Positions 24,552 to 33,579 of a stretch of 64,000 nucleotides of DNA are shown here, in pieces; within the stretch, counting starts at the first letter, position 1, and each line of letters starts with the position of its first letter. Below the pieces are notes generated by a model, which ran no database searches, was not told the DNA's origin, and worked only from the letters and a program-made list of their open reading frames with translations. This DNA comes from Aurantiacibacter arachoides (lineage in GTDB: Bacteria; Pseudomonadota; Alphaproteobacteria; Sphingomonadales; Sphingomonadaceae). The translations under genes and the position numbers were made by a program. The stretch covers positions 2,455,501-2,519,500 of the forward strand of contig NZ_WTYH01000001.1 in the NCBI RefSeq assembly GCF_009827335.1, in the 5' to 3' direction.

Positions 24552-24847
24552 GCCCGATGGAGCACAAGAAGGATACGCACGCCACCCTGGTCCGCATGGT
24601 CAACCAGATCGCCAAGAACTTCGTCGCCATCGGGCATGACCGGGCGGTGCTGGCGACGGCGGACCATATCGACAGCTTCTGGGATCCGCGCATGAAGGCA
24701 GGCATCTTCGGTGGCGACCGGTCCGGGCTCGACCCCATTGCCGCCGCCGCCATCACTCACCTGGAGCAACACGGCGATCCTGGCCCGCAAACCCGCGCCA
24801 CGGAATTTGCCAAGAAGGGCGACCTGCACAATTCGGATGCCGGATAG
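24548..24847 (+). CDS. fdsD: Formate dehydrogenase delta subunit
   Basis: 99 residues of the FdsD family: TLVRMVNQIAKNFVAIGHD, HIDSFWDPRMKAGIF, then a Pro/Ala-rich tail. Small accessory subunit needed for assembly or stability of FdsGBA. A GTG at 24548 overlaps the fdsA stop (GTGA) and was preferred for consistency with the operon; an ATG at 24557 is equally possible. Confidence 0.88.
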   Translation: MSPMEHKKDTHATLVRMVNQIAKNFVAIGHDRAVLATADHIDSFWDPRMKAGIFGGDRSGLDPIAAAAITHLEQHGDPGPQTRATEFAKKGDLHNSDAG

Positions 24848-25613
24848 CATCGTCCAGCATGACGCGGATGCAGGGACCCGCGTCATCGCGCGTGGCTGGG
24901 TGCCAGAGGTGCCCGTCGCACTGGAATTCAATGGCCTGAGCTACGCCGTGATGATGGCGACGCCCGCCGACCTTGCGGATTTCGCACGCGGTTTCGCCTT
25001 GACCGAGGGACTGGCGCGATCGCACGCCGACATTGCCGATATCGCCGTGGCAGAGGTCGACAACGGCTGGATCGTCCGCGCCGCGCTGACCGGACTGGGC
25101 ATCGACAAGCTGACGGAGCGGGTGCGAACGCGGGTGGCGGAAAGCTCGTGCGGGCTGTGCGGGATCGACAATCTGGAGGCGGTGGCACGCCCCCTGCCGC
25201 CCGTCGCCGCGCACACCGCCGTCCAGCCGCCGGCAATCTTCGCCGCGCTTGCTGGCTTGCGCGACCACCAGCCACTTACCCGCGCCACCGGCGCCGCCCA
25301 CGCCGCCGCCTTTTGCGCGCTTGATGGCACGATCGTCCACGCGCGGGAGGACGTGGGCCGGCACAACGCGATGGACAAGCTGGTCGGCGCGCTGGCAGCC
25401 GCCGGCAGCGACCCGGCCGACGGTTTTATCCTGTCGAGCGCGCGCTGTTCCTACGAGATCGTGGAAAAGGCCGTGCGCGCCGGGGCGACGCGGCTCGTGA
25501 CGATATCCCTGCCGACGTCGATGGCGGTCGATCGGGCGCGGGCGGCGGGCCTTACCCTGTGGTGCCTCGCGCGGGGGGACTCGGTGCTGTGCGTCAACGA
25601 CGCTGGCCAGTGA
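24837..25613 (+). CDS. fdhD: Formate dehydrogenase accessory sulfurtransferase FdhD
   Basis: 258 residues. The CxxC sulfur-carrier motif is in ESSCGLCG; other family blocks are FARGFALTEGL, AAFCALDGTIVHAREDVGRH, NAMDKLVGAL and SSARCSYEIVEKA. Transfers sulfur from the cysteine desulfurase to the molybdenum cofactor of FdsA. The ATG at 24837 starts 11 bases inside fdsD. Last gene of the C1 operon. Confidence 0.92.
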   Translation: MPDSIVQHDADAGTRVIARGWVPEVPVALEFNGLSYAVMMATPADLADFARGFALTEGLARSHADIADIAVAEVDNGWIVRAALTGLGIDKLTERVRTRVAESSCGLCGIDNLEAVARPLPPVAAHTAVQPPAIFAALAGLRDHQPLTRATGAAHAAAFCALDGTIVHAREDVGRHNAMDKLVGALAAAGSDPADGFILSSARCSYEIVEKAVRAGATRLVTISLPTSMAVDRARAAGLTLWCLARGDSVLCVNDAGQ

Positions 25614-25714
25614 TCCTGCCGGCTTTCCACGCCTCATCGCGTGCCTGCAACCGATCGACAGGATTTGCCGCCGGTGATTGGACACTGCCCCGGTTTCGTG
25701 CGCTGACTGAAGCG

Positions 25715-26200
25715 ATGGACACCACGATCGCCGCCTGGCTGCCGATGCCCCTGTTGGAAAGCCTCGCCGCTTCCCCGTGGGGTCCGTTCGTGCTGCCTGC
25801 GTTGATTGCCTCGCTGACCGCAGGGTTCGTGGGGTTCTCCATTCCCGGCACCATCGCGCCGATGTCGTTCATCTCGGGCCTGTTGCTGGGCATCGGCGGC
25901 ATCCTCGTCGTCGCGCTGGGCGTGCTGGTGGGCAGCCACGTGCTGTTCCTCGCCTCGCGCCGGTGGCTGGCGGGCATCATGCAGGAACGGTTCGGGGATC
26001 GGCTGAAGAGCGTCAGCGAGCATCTGGGGCGAAGGGGACCGGTCTATGTCGTCATCGCACGGCTGACCGGTGTGCCGCATGTCGTGGTCACCGCAGGCTG
26101 CGCCGCCACGCCGATTACCTCACGCGCCTTTCTGGCCGCCAGCCTGATCGGAATGTTGCCGGCGATCACCCTTGCCCACATGGCCGGCCACGCGCTGTAG
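25715..26200 (+). CDS. Small VTT/DedA-like membrane protein
   Basis: 161 residues with about four hydrophobic segments. The FSIPGTIAPMSFISGLLLG stretch matches the PGxxxP re-entrant region of SNARE-associated/DedA (VTT) proteins, and LTGVPHVVVTAGCAATP fits the second conserved half. Such proteins act as lipid scramblases or transporters in the inner membrane. Frame is open back to a GTG overlapping fdhD, but that leader is hydrophilic and unlike the family, so the ATG at 25715 is used. Convergent with metW, with a gap of three bases. Confidence 0.7.
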   Translation: MDTTIAAWLPMPLLESLAASPWGPFVLPALIASLTAGFVGFSIPGTIAPMSFISGLLLGIGGILVVALGVLVGSHVLFLASRRWLAGIMQERFGDRLKSVSEHLGRRGPVYVVIARLTGVPHVVVTAGCAATPITSRAFLAASLIGMLPAITLAHMAGHAL

Positions 26201-26203
26201 CGC

Positions 26204-26794
26204 CTAGCGACTGATACGAAACACCGCGTGTTCGGCACGCCAGTTGGCGCGCAGGGCTGAAATCTCGCGCCCGCCGGCGAAGAACCAGGCACCCTTCACC
26301 GCCACGCCCTTGATGCGAAGCAGATCGCGAAAATCCTCGATGGTGACGTGGTGGATGTTCTCGGTCTCGTACCAGCTGACGGGCAGGTGCCGCACCACCG
26401 GCATCCGTCCACCCGCCAGCAGCGCCAGCCGCATCCGCCAGTAGGCAAAGTTGGGAAAGCTGACAAAGGCCTCCGTGCCCACGCGCAACAACTGCTCCAG
26501 CACCCAGTCCGGCCGCCGCGCGGTCTGCAAGGTCTGGCTGAGGATGGCGACGTCAAAGGCGCCGTCCGGATAGTCCGCCAGGTCCCGGTCGGCATCGCCC
26601 TGCACCACGGAAAGGCCGCGGCCGACGGCCTGTTCCACCGCCAGCGGATCGATCTCGATACCGCGGGCGTCACAGCCCTTGGCATCGCGCAATTCGGCCA
26701 TCAGCGCGCCGTCCCCGCATCCCACGTCGAGCACGCGCACGCCGTGCGGCACCTGCGCGGCGATCCGGGCGAGGTCAGGGCGCAGCCCGCTCAT
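26204..26794 (-). CDS. metW: Methionine biosynthesis protein MetW
   Basis: 196 residues, class I SAM-dependent methyltransferase fold with motif [15 protein letters not shown], then [20 protein letters not shown] and [16 protein letters not shown], diagnostic of MetW. In proteobacteria MetW works with MetX in homoserine O-acylation; its catalytic role is not fully settled. The ATG overlaps the metX stop (ATGA), giving a metX-metW operon. Confidence 0.92.
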   Translation of the reverse strand: MSGLRPDLARIAAQVPHGVRVLDVGCGDGALMAELRDAKGCDARGIEIDPLAVEQAVGRGLSVVQGDADRDLADYPDGAFDVAILSQTLQTARRPDWVLEQLLRVGTEAFVSFPNFAYWRMRLALLAGGRMPVVRHLPVSWYETENIHHVTIEDFRDLLRIKGVAVKGAWFFAGGREISALRANWRAEHAVFRISR

Positions 26795-27909
26795 CCGATG
26801 AACCCCCGCACCACCCGGTCGAGCGCCGGCACATCGAGCAGGAAACTGTCGTGGCCGTAGGGCGCGCTCAATTCCACGAAGCTGACCGGCGCGGCCACGG
26901 CATTCAGCGCGTGGACCACCTCGCGCATGTCGGCCGTGGTGTAGAGCCAGTCGGTATCGAAGCTGACGAGGCAGAAACGGGTATTGCCCGCCGCCGCGAA
27001 CGCATCGGCCAGCCGCCCCCCGGCTTCCTCCGCCAGGTCGAAATAGTCCATCGCGCGGGTGATGTAGAGGTAGCTGTTGGCATCGAAGCGGTCGGTAAAG
27101 CTGATGCCCTGGTGGCGCAGGTAGCTTTCCACCTGGAAATCGGCGTCGAAGCCGAAGCTCTTGGCCCCGGGCTGTCCATCGCCCCTGGCCTGCAGCCGGC
27201 GGCCGAATTTCTCGGTCAGCCCGGCTTCCGAAAGGTAGGTTATATGGGCCGCCATGCGCGCCACGCTCAGACCCTTGTCGGGGCTCGCTCCGCCGTAATA
27301 GTCGCCGCCGTTCCACGCCGGATCGGCCATGATCGCCTGCCGCCCCACCTCGTGAAAGGCGATGTTCTGCGCGCTGTGCCGCGCGGTGGTGGCCACGGCC
27401 AGCACCCGTGCTGTGCGCTGCGGCCAGTTGGCGGCAAAGCACAGGGCCTGCATCCCGCCCATCGATCCGCCGACCACTGCGTGCAGCACGCCGATCCCCA
27501 GGTGATCGAGCAGCGCCACCTGTGCGCGCACCATGTCGCGCACGGTGATGACGGGAAAGCGCATGGCGTGGCGCTGACCGTCGGCCGCCATGCTGGCAGG
27601 GCCGGTGGAGCCCATGCAGCTACCCAGCACGTTGGCGCAGATCACGTGGTAGCGTTCGGTATCGATCGGCCTGCCCGGCCCCACCATCCGTTCCCACCAG
27701 CCCGGCTTGCCGGTCACCGGGTGCGTGCTGGCGACGAACTGGTCACCCGTCAGCGCGTGGAACACCAGCACCGCGTTATCGCGCGCCGCATTGAGAGTGC
27801 CATAGGTCTCGTAGGCGATCTCGACGCCGGCCAGCGCGCGTCCGCTGTCCAGCGCGAGGGGCTGGTCCAGCGTCGCCGCGCGGAAAGAGGCGGTGTCGCG
27901 GTTGGTCAT
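26791..27909 (-). CDS. metX: Homoserine O-acyltransferase MetX
   Basis: 372 residues, alpha/beta hydrolase. The nucleophile elbow is [12 protein letters not shown] (Ser near 149); catalytic Asp near FDTDWLYTT and His in [11 protein letters not shown]. Region [12 protein letters not shown] forms the oxyanion/acyl pocket. Activates homoserine for methionine synthesis by direct sulfhydrylation. Whether it uses acetyl- or succinyl-CoA cannot be told by eye. Confidence 0.93.
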   Translation of the reverse strand: MTNRDTASFRAATLDQPLALDSGRALAGVEIAYETYGTLNAARDNAVLVFHALTGDQFVASTHPVTGKPGWWERMVGPGRPIDTERYHVICANVLGSCMGSTGPASMAADGQRHAMRFPVITVRDMVRAQVALLDHLGIGVLHAVVGGSMGGMQALCFAANWPQRTARVLAVATTARHSAQNIAFHEVGRQAIMADPAWNGGDYYGGASPDKGLSVARMAAHITYLSEAGLTEKFGRRLQARGDGQPGAKSFGFDADFQVESYLRHQGISFTDRFDANSYLYITRAMDYFDLAEEAGGRLADAFAAAGNTRFCLVSFDTDWLYTTADMREVVHALNAVAAPVSFVELSAPYGHDSFLLDVPALDRVVRGFIG

Positions 27910-27939
27910 GGCGCCGGGTGGTAAGGCATCGCAAAAAGG

Positions 27940-27968
27940 CGATTGGGCGAGGCGGTGCCTACTGTCAA
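27940..27968 (-). promoter_or_regulatory. Possible metX promoter
   Basis: On the minus strand a perfect -35 TTGACA (27968-27963) is followed after 17 bases by CAATCG (27945-27940), about 30 bases before the metX ATG. The -10 is poor. No SAM-riboswitch fold was recognised in the leader. Confidence 0.35.
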
Positions 27969-28011
27969 TCGCGCGCGCCAGAGGCTATGCGCCGCACCGG
28001 AGACCGATGGC

Positions 28012-29115
28012 GTGACCGATACCCGACCGCAGATGAAACCCTACGTGGCGGCAATCCACGCCTACGTTCCCGGCAAGAGCACGGGGACCGACGGCAAGCC
28101 GCTGATCAAACTGTCGGCCAACGAAAATCCGCTGGGCACCTCGCCCCATGCCCTCGCCGCACGCGATGCCGCGCCCGCGCCGCACCGCTACCCCGATCCG
28201 GATTCGGCCGCCCTGCGCCATGCCATCGGCAAGGTTCACGGGCTGGACCCGGCGCGCGTGGTCTGCGGCACGGGTTCGGATGAATTGCTCAACCTCGCCG
28301 CGCAGGCCTATGCCGGGCCGGGCGACGAAGTGGTGTTCAGCCGCTTCAGCTTTGCCGTCTATGACATTGCCACGCGCCGTTGCGGGGCGACGCCGGTGGA
28401 AGTGGCGGACGCCGATTTCGCCGCCGATGTCGATGCCATGCTGGCGGCGGTAACAGGGCGCACCCGCGTCGTGTTCCTCGCCAATCCGAACAATCCCACG
28501 GGGACCTGGCTGCCCGCCGCCGCGGTCGCGCGACTGCACGCCGGGTTGCCGGCCGACGTGCTGCTGGTCATCGACCAAGCCTATGCCGAATACCTCAACG
28601 ATGGCGTGGACGACGGCGGCCTGGCGCTGGCCGCCGCGCACCAGAACGTGCTGGTGACCCGCACCTTTTCCAAGATCTATGGCCTGGCGGGCGAACGCAT
28701 CGGCTGGGCCACCGGCGCGCCGCACCTGGTCGACGCGCTCAATCGCATTCGCGGGCCGTTCAACGTCACGCTGGCTGGGCAGGCGGCGGCAGAGGCGGCG
28801 CTGGCCGACCAGCAGTTCGTCCGCGATAGCCGCGACCACAACGCCCGCCAGCGCGCCCGCTTCGTCACGGCGATCGAGGCGCTTGGCAACCACGGCCTGC
28901 GCGCGGTGCCGAGCGAGGCGAACTTCGTGCTGGTGCTGTTCGAAGGCGCGTTGCAGGCGGCGGATGCTCTCGCCGCCATCGCCGAGGCGGGTTACGCCGT
29001 GCGCCACCTGCCCGGGCAGGGCCTTGGCCAGGCGCTGCGCATGACCATCGGCACGGCCGAACAGATGGACGAGATCGCCGCCGCCCTGCGCAGATCGTGC
29101 GAACGCGCCGGATGA
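28012..29115 (+). CDS. hisC: Histidinol-phosphate/aromatic aminotransferase HisC
   Basis: 367 residues, fold-type I PLP enzyme. Signposts: [15 protein letters not shown] at the start, SANENPLG substrate loop, [10 protein letters not shown], and the PLP lysine in [15 protein letters not shown]. Transaminates histidinol phosphate and, in alphaproteobacteria that place it next to a prephenate dehydrogenase, also aromatic amino-acid precursors. GTG at 28012 gives [12 protein letters not shown], matching the family; the ATG at 28033 is an alternative. Stop overlaps the next gene (ATGA). Confidence 0.9.
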   Translation: MTDTRPQMKPYVAAIHAYVPGKSTGTDGKPLIKLSANENPLGTSPHALAARDAAPAPHRYPDPDSAALRHAIGKVHGLDPARVVCGTGSDELLNLAAQAYAGPGDEVVFSRFSFAVYDIATRRCGATPVEVADADFAADVDAMLAAVTGRTRVVFLANPNNPTGTWLPAAAVARLHAGLPADVLLVIDQAYAEYLNDGVDDGGLALAAAHQNVLVTRTFSKIYGLAGERIGWATGAPHLVDALNRIRGPFNVTLAGQAAAEAALADQQFVRDSRDHNARQRARFVTAIEALGNHGLRAVPSEANFVLVLFEGALQAADALAAIAEAGYAVRHLPGQGLGQALRMTIGTAEQMDEIAAALRRSCERAG

Positions 29116-30035
29116 GCTTCACGCGCGTTGCCATTGTCGGACTGGGCCTGCTCGGCGGCTCTATCGGCCTTGGCGTGCGCGCGCATCGTCACGGCGTTGT
29201 CACCACCGGATACGACAGCGATCCGCAGGTCCGCGCGCGGGCACGCGATCTTGGCCTTGTCGGCACGGTGATCGACGATCCTGCCGAGGCGGTGCGCCAG
29301 GCCGATCTGGTCATCCTGTGCGTCCCCGTGGGCGCCATGCGGCAGGCGGCCGCCGCCATCGCGCCCGGATTGTCACCCGGTGTGTTGGTAAGCGACGTGG
29401 GCTCTGCCAAGCAGGGGGTCGCCCGCGCGCTGGCCGACACGCTGCCCGGCCACACCATCATCCCCGCGCATCCCGTGGCTGGCACGGAGCGATCCGGCCC
29501 CGATGCGGGCTTTGCCAGCCTGTTTCACGCGCGCTGGTGCATCCTTACCCCGCCCGATGGCGCGCCTGCCGACAAGGTCGCCGACCTGACAGAATTCTGG
29601 CAGGCGCTCGGCAGCACGGTGGAGGTGATGGACGCCGGCCACCACGACATGGTGCTGGCCGTCACCAGCCACATCCCCCACCTCGTCGCCTACACCATCG
29701 TCGGCACCGCCAGCGATCTCGAACAGGTGACCCGCAGCGAGGTGATCAAGTATTCCGCCGGGGGTTTTCGCGATTTCACCCGCATCGCCGCGAGCGACCC
29801 GACCATGTGGCGCGACGTGTTCCTGCACAACCGCGATGCCGTGCTGGAGATGATGGACCGCTTCATGGGCGACCTTTCGACCATGCGCAGCGCCATCGCG
29901 GCAGGCGATGGAGACGCGATGTTCGACCTGTTCACCCGCACCCGCGCGATCCGCCGGGGCATCGTGGAGCAGGGGCAGGATGACGCCCGGCCCGATTTCG
30001 GACGCGGCGACCACGACAGGGAGAATGCGGCATGA
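29112..30035 (+). CDS. Prephenate/arogenate dehydrogenase
   Basis: 307 residues. N-terminal NAD(P) motif [15 protein letters not shown], then [33 protein letters not shown] and [12 protein letters not shown], the standard TyrA/TyrC blocks with the catalytic His in the HPVAG region. Makes the tyrosine precursor. Coupled to hisC upstream, a pairing that makes a two-step tyrosine branch in sphingomonads. Confidence 0.9.
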   Translation: MSFTRVAIVGLGLLGGSIGLGVRAHRHGVVTTGYDSDPQVRARARDLGLVGTVIDDPAEAVRQADLVILCVPVGAMRQAAAAIAPGLSPGVLVSDVGSAKQGVARALADTLPGHTIIPAHPVAGTERSGPDAGFASLFHARWCILTPPDGAPADKVADLTEFWQALGSTVEVMDAGHHDMVLAVTSHIPHLVAYTIVGTASDLEQVTRSEVIKYSAGGFRDFTRIAASDPTMWRDVFLHNRDAVLEMMDRFMGDLSTMRSAIAAGDGDAMFDLFTRTRAIRRGIVEQGQDDARPDFGRGDHDRENAA

Positions 30036-30793
30036 GCGAGCAGGTGATCGTCAGGCAGGATGGCGGTGTCATGACGCTGCGCCTCAACCGGGCGGACAAG
30101 AAGAATGCGCTGACCGATGCCATGTACGGGGCACTGGTGTCGGCCATGGAGCGCGCCGGACAGGATGCCGCGGTGCGTTCCGTCACCATCACCGCAGAGG
30201 GTGCGGACTTCTGCGCCGGTAACGACATCGGCGATTTCCTTGCCGCGGGGGAGCGGATCGGGGAAGCCAACGTATTCCGCTTCATCCGCCTGCTCGCCAG
30301 CTTCGCCAAGCCGCTGGTCGCCGGCGTGCAGGGCCGCGCGGTCGGCATCGGCACGACCATGTTGCTGCACTGCGATTACGTGGTGGCGGCGGATGATGCG
30401 AAGCTGACCACGCCCTTTGCCGCGCTGGGCCTGGTGCCCGAGGCAGCCTCCAGCGTGCTGCTGCCCGCGCGCATTGGCCATGCGCGCGCCTTTGCCATGC
30501 TGGCCATGGGAGAGGCGATGGGGGCCGGGGAAGCCCAGCGCCTGGGCCTCGTCAACGCCGTGGTCGCTCCCGAAGACCTCGGCGCGGCGGCGGGTTCCGC
30601 GGCCCAGCGCATTGCTGCCCTGCCGCCGGGCGCGATCCAGGCTACCAAGGCGCTGATGCGCGATTCCGCCGTGTTGGGCGCGGTGATGCAGGCAGAAGGC
30701 ACGGTGTTCGGCGAACGCTTGCAGAGCGAGGAGGCGCGCGAGGCGTTCACCGCCTTCATGCAGAAGCGCGCGCCCGACTTCTCGCGGTTCTAG
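30032..30793 (+). CDS. Enoyl-CoA hydratase/isomerase family protein
   Basis: 253 residues, crotonase fold: RADKKNALTDAMYGAL, oxyanion-hole motifs DFCAGNDIGDF and GRAVGIGTTMLLHCDYVVA, then APFAALG-like TTPFAALGLVPEAASS. The second catalytic Glu is present in VPEAAS. Substrate unknown; fatty acid or branched acyl-CoA breakdown is likely. Coupled by ATGA to the upstream dehydrogenase gene and convergent with the MaoC gene, the two stop codons sharing the bases CTAG. Confidence 0.87.
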   Translation: MSEQVIVRQDGGVMTLRLNRADKKNALTDAMYGALVSAMERAGQDAAVRSVTITAEGADFCAGNDIGDFLAAGERIGEANVFRFIRLLASFAKPLVAGVQGRAVGIGTTMLLHCDYVVAADDAKLTTPFAALGLVPEAASSVLLPARIGHARAFAMLAMGEAMGAGEAQRLGLVNAVVAPEDLGAAAGSAAQRIAALPPGAIQATKALMRDSAVLGAVMQAEGTVFGERLQSEEAREAFTAFMQKRAPDFSRF

Positions 30794-31266
30794 CTTACCG
30801 GGCGCACCTCGCTGCCGCGCGCCCAGGCGATCAGGCGGGGGCGAAACTCCTGCCGCATCTCGCCGTGCTGGTTGAGCGTGCGGCAATGCACCGCAACGGC
30901 CGCGCGCCCAGGGCGCGAGCGGGAGGGCACGATGGCCTCGATCGTCGCCTCCACGTGAAGCACGTCGCCGGCCCGCGTGGGTGCCGGCCACGACAGGTCG
31001 CCGCCCGCCCCGATCACGCCGTTCGCCAGCGGGATTGCCTCGACCATCAGCCGCATCGTCACCGATGCCGTATGCCAGCCGCTCGCCGCCAGTCCCCCGA
31101 AAAAGCTGTCCTCGGCCGCAACGGGATCGGTGTGGAACGGCTGCGGATCGAACTGGCGGGCGTAGGCGATGATCTCCGCCTCGGTCATCGCATGGCTACC
31201 GCTGGTGAAGCGGTCGCCGACCTTCAGGTCGTCCAGCCAGAGCTGCCCGCCGGCTGGCTCGCTCAC
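30790..31266 (-). CDS. MaoC-like (R)-hydratase
   Basis: 158 residues, single hot-dog domain. LKVGDRFTSGSHAMTEAEI leads to the hydratase motif FDPQPFHTDP, with the Asp and His of the MaoC/PhaJ active site, and FGGLAASGWHTAS. Probably hydrates enoyl-CoA to (R)-3-hydroxyacyl-CoA. GTG start overlaps the trxB stop (GTGA), so it is the second gene of a trxB operon. Confidence 0.87.
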   Translation of the reverse strand: MSEPAGGQLWLDDLKVGDRFTSGSHAMTEAEIIAYARQFDPQPFHTDPVAAEDSFFGGLAASGWHTASVTMRLMVEAIPLANGVIGAGGDLSWPAPTRAGDVLHVEATIEAIVPSRSRPGRAAVAVHCRTLNQHGEMRQEFRPRLIAWARGSEVRPVS

Positions 31267-32237
31267 TCTGCCGCCTCCGCGTGGCCTTCCAGGTCAAGCT
31301 CGATACCGGCAAGATAGCGTTCCGCGTCGAGCGCGGCCATGCAGCCCGTGCCCGCCGCCGTCACCGCCTGGCGATAGACGTGGTCCATCACGTCGCCGCA
31401 GGCGAACACGCCGGGCACCGCGGTCTTGGGCGTGCCGGGCTCGACGACCAGGTAACCGCTCTCGTCGGTTTCCAGCTTGCCCTTGAACAGCTCGGTCGCG
31501 GGCGCGTGGCCGATGGCGACAAAGGCACCGTCGGCGGTGATCTCGCTCCGCTCGCCGGTAACCGTGTCGACCAGTTCGAGGTGGCTGAGCTTGCCATCCT
31601 CGCCCGCCACGAACCGTTCCACCGCCTTGTTCCACAAGGGCGTGATCTTGGGATGATTGAACAGCCGGGTCTGGAGGATCTTCTCGCTGCGAAGCTCGTC
31701 GCGGCGGTGGATCAGGGTCACGTCGTCGGAATGGTTGGTAAGGTAGAGCGCTTCCTCCACGGCGGTGTTGCCGCCGCCGATCACCACGACCTTCTTGCCC
31801 CTATAGAAGAACCCGTCGCAGGTGGCACAGGCCGATACGCCCTTGCCGCCCAGTTCCGCTTCGCCAGGTACGCCCAGCCACTTGGCCTGGGCGCCGGTGG
31901 AAATCACCAGCACATCGCCCACATATTCGTCGCCGCTGTCACCCTTTGCCCGGAACGGCCCGCCGCTGGCGATGTCGACATCGACCACGGTGTCCCAGAT
32001 CATCCGCGTGCCGACGTGCTCGGCTTGCTTCGTCATCTGCTCCATCAACCACGGACCCTGGATGACGTCGGCAAAGCCGGGGTAGTTTTCCACGTCGGTG
32101 GTGATCGTCAGCTGGCCGCCCGGTTGCAGGCCCTGCACCACGATCGGCTCCATGCCCGCGCGCGCGCCATAGATGGCGGCGGACAGGCCAGCCGGGCCTG
32201 AGCCGATGATGAGCATGCGGGTGGTATGGGTGGTCAT
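31263..32237 (-). CDS. trxB: Thioredoxin-disulfide reductase
   Basis: 324 residues. FAD motif IIGSGPAGLSAAIYGARAG at the N-terminus, NADPH motif VIGGGNTAVEEALYL, redox-active pair in SACATCDGFF, and the C-terminal FAD motif GVFACGDVMDHVYRQA. Reduces thioredoxin with NADPH in the cytoplasm. Full length and canonical. Confidence 0.96.
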   Translation of the reverse strand: MTTHTTRMLIIGSGPAGLSAAIYGARAGMEPIVVQGLQPGGQLTITTDVENYPGFADVIQGPWLMEQMTKQAEHVGTRMIWDTVVDVDIASGGPFRAKGDSGDEYVGDVLVISTGAQAKWLGVPGEAELGGKGVSACATCDGFFYRGKKVVVIGGGNTAVEEALYLTNHSDDVTLIHRRDELRSEKILQTRLFNHPKITPLWNKAVERFVAGEDGKLSHLELVDTVTGERSEITADGAFVAIGHAPATELFKGKLETDESGYLVVEPGTPKTAVPGVFACGDVMDHVYRQAVTAAGTGCMAALDAERYLAGIELDLEGHAEAAE

Positions 32238-32330
32238 GGCAGTCGTTTCCTCGCGTCAGGGGACCGACCTAGGAAGCTGCCCGATTCGGTTCAAGCGCGG
32301 GAACGCGCGCTATCACCCGCGCGCCGTGCG

Positions 32331-32362
32331 AAAACGGCCCCGTCCGGCAAGGGACGGGGCCG
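32331..32362 (-). terminator. Strong terminator of the small membrane-protein gene
   Basis: An 11-bp perfect stem (32335-32345 with 32352-32362) closed by six bases and followed on the minus strand by TTTT. It ends the gene at 32390-32638. Confidence 0.85.
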
Positions 32363-32389
32363 CATCGGTTACCCGAAGGCAAACAAGGG

Positions 32390-32638
32390 TCAGATGATGC
32401 CGGGCTGCCTGTGCGCGGCGCCCGCCGAGGTCGACGGATCGCGCGACAGGTCACCCTTGTCCGCTGCCCGCTTCACCAGGTAACCTGCGCCCAATGCGCC
32501 CAGCAGGCCGACGAAGCCCAGTCGCCGGGCGACGGGAATGGCCAGCGCGCCAAGTATGGCACCGCTGGTTCCGCTTACGCCGCGCGCCGCGTTGCCTGCG
32601 GCCGCACCTGCGGCAGCGCCGATAATCTTGCCAATCAT
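32390..32638 (-). CDS. Small glycine-zipper membrane protein
   Basis: 82 residues. MIGKIIGAAAGAAAGNAARG starts a Gly/Ala zipper helix and FVGLLGALGAGYLVKRAA is a second membrane helix, with a hydrophilic tail. AAAGGAG stands seven bases before the ATG. It has its own terminator and an EcfG-like promoter pattern (32661-32686), so it may be a general-stress envelope protein. No family name known to me. Confidence 0.75.
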   Translation of the reverse strand: MIGKIIGAAAGAAAGNAARGVSGTSGAILGALAIPVARRLGFVGLLGALGAGYLVKRAADKGDLSRDPSTSAGAAHRQPGII

Positions 32639-32660
32639 ATGAATTCTCCTTTGCCCGTCC

Positions 32661-32686
32661 AACGTCTGGAACGCGAAAGCGTTTCC
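32661..32686 (-). promoter_or_regulatory. EcfG-like stress promoter candidate
   Basis: Minus-strand GGAAAC, 16 bases, CGTT, ending 22 bases before the small-protein ATG. The alphaproteobacterial general-stress consensus is GGAAC-N16/17-CGTT, so there is one extra A. Confidence 0.4.
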
Positions 32687-32790
32687 TGCCTGAACACGGC
32701 GCTAAGACCGGGATGTGCGGGCGCGGTGCGTGTTATATCCGCCCCGGCACCAGGCACGTAAGCGGACTTAACATTTCATGGTTTGACCGT

Positions 32791-33579
32791 ATGTTGGAAA
32801 CGCTTTACGCGCCGCCGGAACAAATGGGGAAACGAGTGCGGACCGAACTATTCCTTAAAGGCCGCTTGCGTCACGAGCTTCGTGAAGAAGAAAAGCAGGC
32901 ACTGGAAAACGCAATTGCCGGCACCATCGAACTGCGACCCCGCACCACGCTGGTGGAACGCGGCGAACGCGTCGATTATTCATACTACCTCATCGAGGGC
33001 ACGATGCTGCGCCACCTCGACGATAAGCGCGGCGCGCGCCAGTTGGTGGGGCTGAACGTCAGCGGCGACTTCGTCGACCTGCACAGCTTCGCGATGAAGC
33101 GGCTCGATCACAACGTCGCCTCGCTCGATCGCGCCCTCCTGGCCAAGGTGCCGCACAAGGCCATCGCCGGGCTGGTGGACAAGTTCCCCCATATGGCGCG
33201 GGCGCTGTGGTTCTCCACCCTGCTCGATGCGGCGATGCACCGCGAATGGATATTCCGGCTGGGGCGCCTCAACGCCGAAGGGCGCATCGCGCACCTGATC
33301 TCGGAAATCGTCGCACGCCTCCGGTTCGTCGACCAGTACGACGGTCGCAACCTTCCCGTTCCCCTGTTGCAGCGCGACTATGCCGAGGCTTGCGGCATCA
33401 CCTCGGTCCATGCCAACCGCTCGTTCAAGAACCTGCGTGAACGCGGTATCCTCAATCCCCGGGGCGATGGCCGGATCGAGATCCTGGACGAAGACGCGCT
33501 CCACCGGCTGGGCGAATTCGACGGCGATTATCTTTACGGCGAGGGCGACCTGGCCCTGGAATCGCTGGCAGACCGCTGA
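32791..33579 (+). CDS. Crp/Fnr-family transcriptional regulator
   Basis: 262 residues. The cNMP-binding-like beta roll runs to about residue 120 (YYLIEGTMLRHLDDKRG), and the C-terminal Crp helix-turn-helix is LLQRDYAEACGITSVHANRS. No Fnr-type cysteine cluster or clear cyclic-nucleotide Arg/Glu pocket is seen, so the signal is unknown. The ATG at 32791 has no strong ribosome site; ATG at 32824 is an alternative. Its 3' end overlaps the convergent glycosyltransferase gene by 46 bases. Confidence 0.82.
   Translation: MLETLYAPPEQMGKRVRTELFLKGRLRHELREEEKQALENAIAGTIELRPRTTLVERGERVDYSYYLIEGTMLRHLDDKRGARQLVGLNVSGDFVDLHSFAMKRLDHNVASLDRALLAKVPHKAIAGLVDKFPHMARALWFSTLLDAAMHREWIFRLGRLNAEGRIAHLISEIVARLRFVDQYDGRNLPVPLLQRDYAEACGITSVHANRSFKNLRERGILNPRGDGRIEILDEDALHRLGEFDGDYLYGEGDLALESLADR

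Noticed and set aside
27910-28011. SAM riboswitch before metX
   Set aside because: The leader is only about 100 bases, shared with the divergent hisC, and no SAM-type conserved core could be found.
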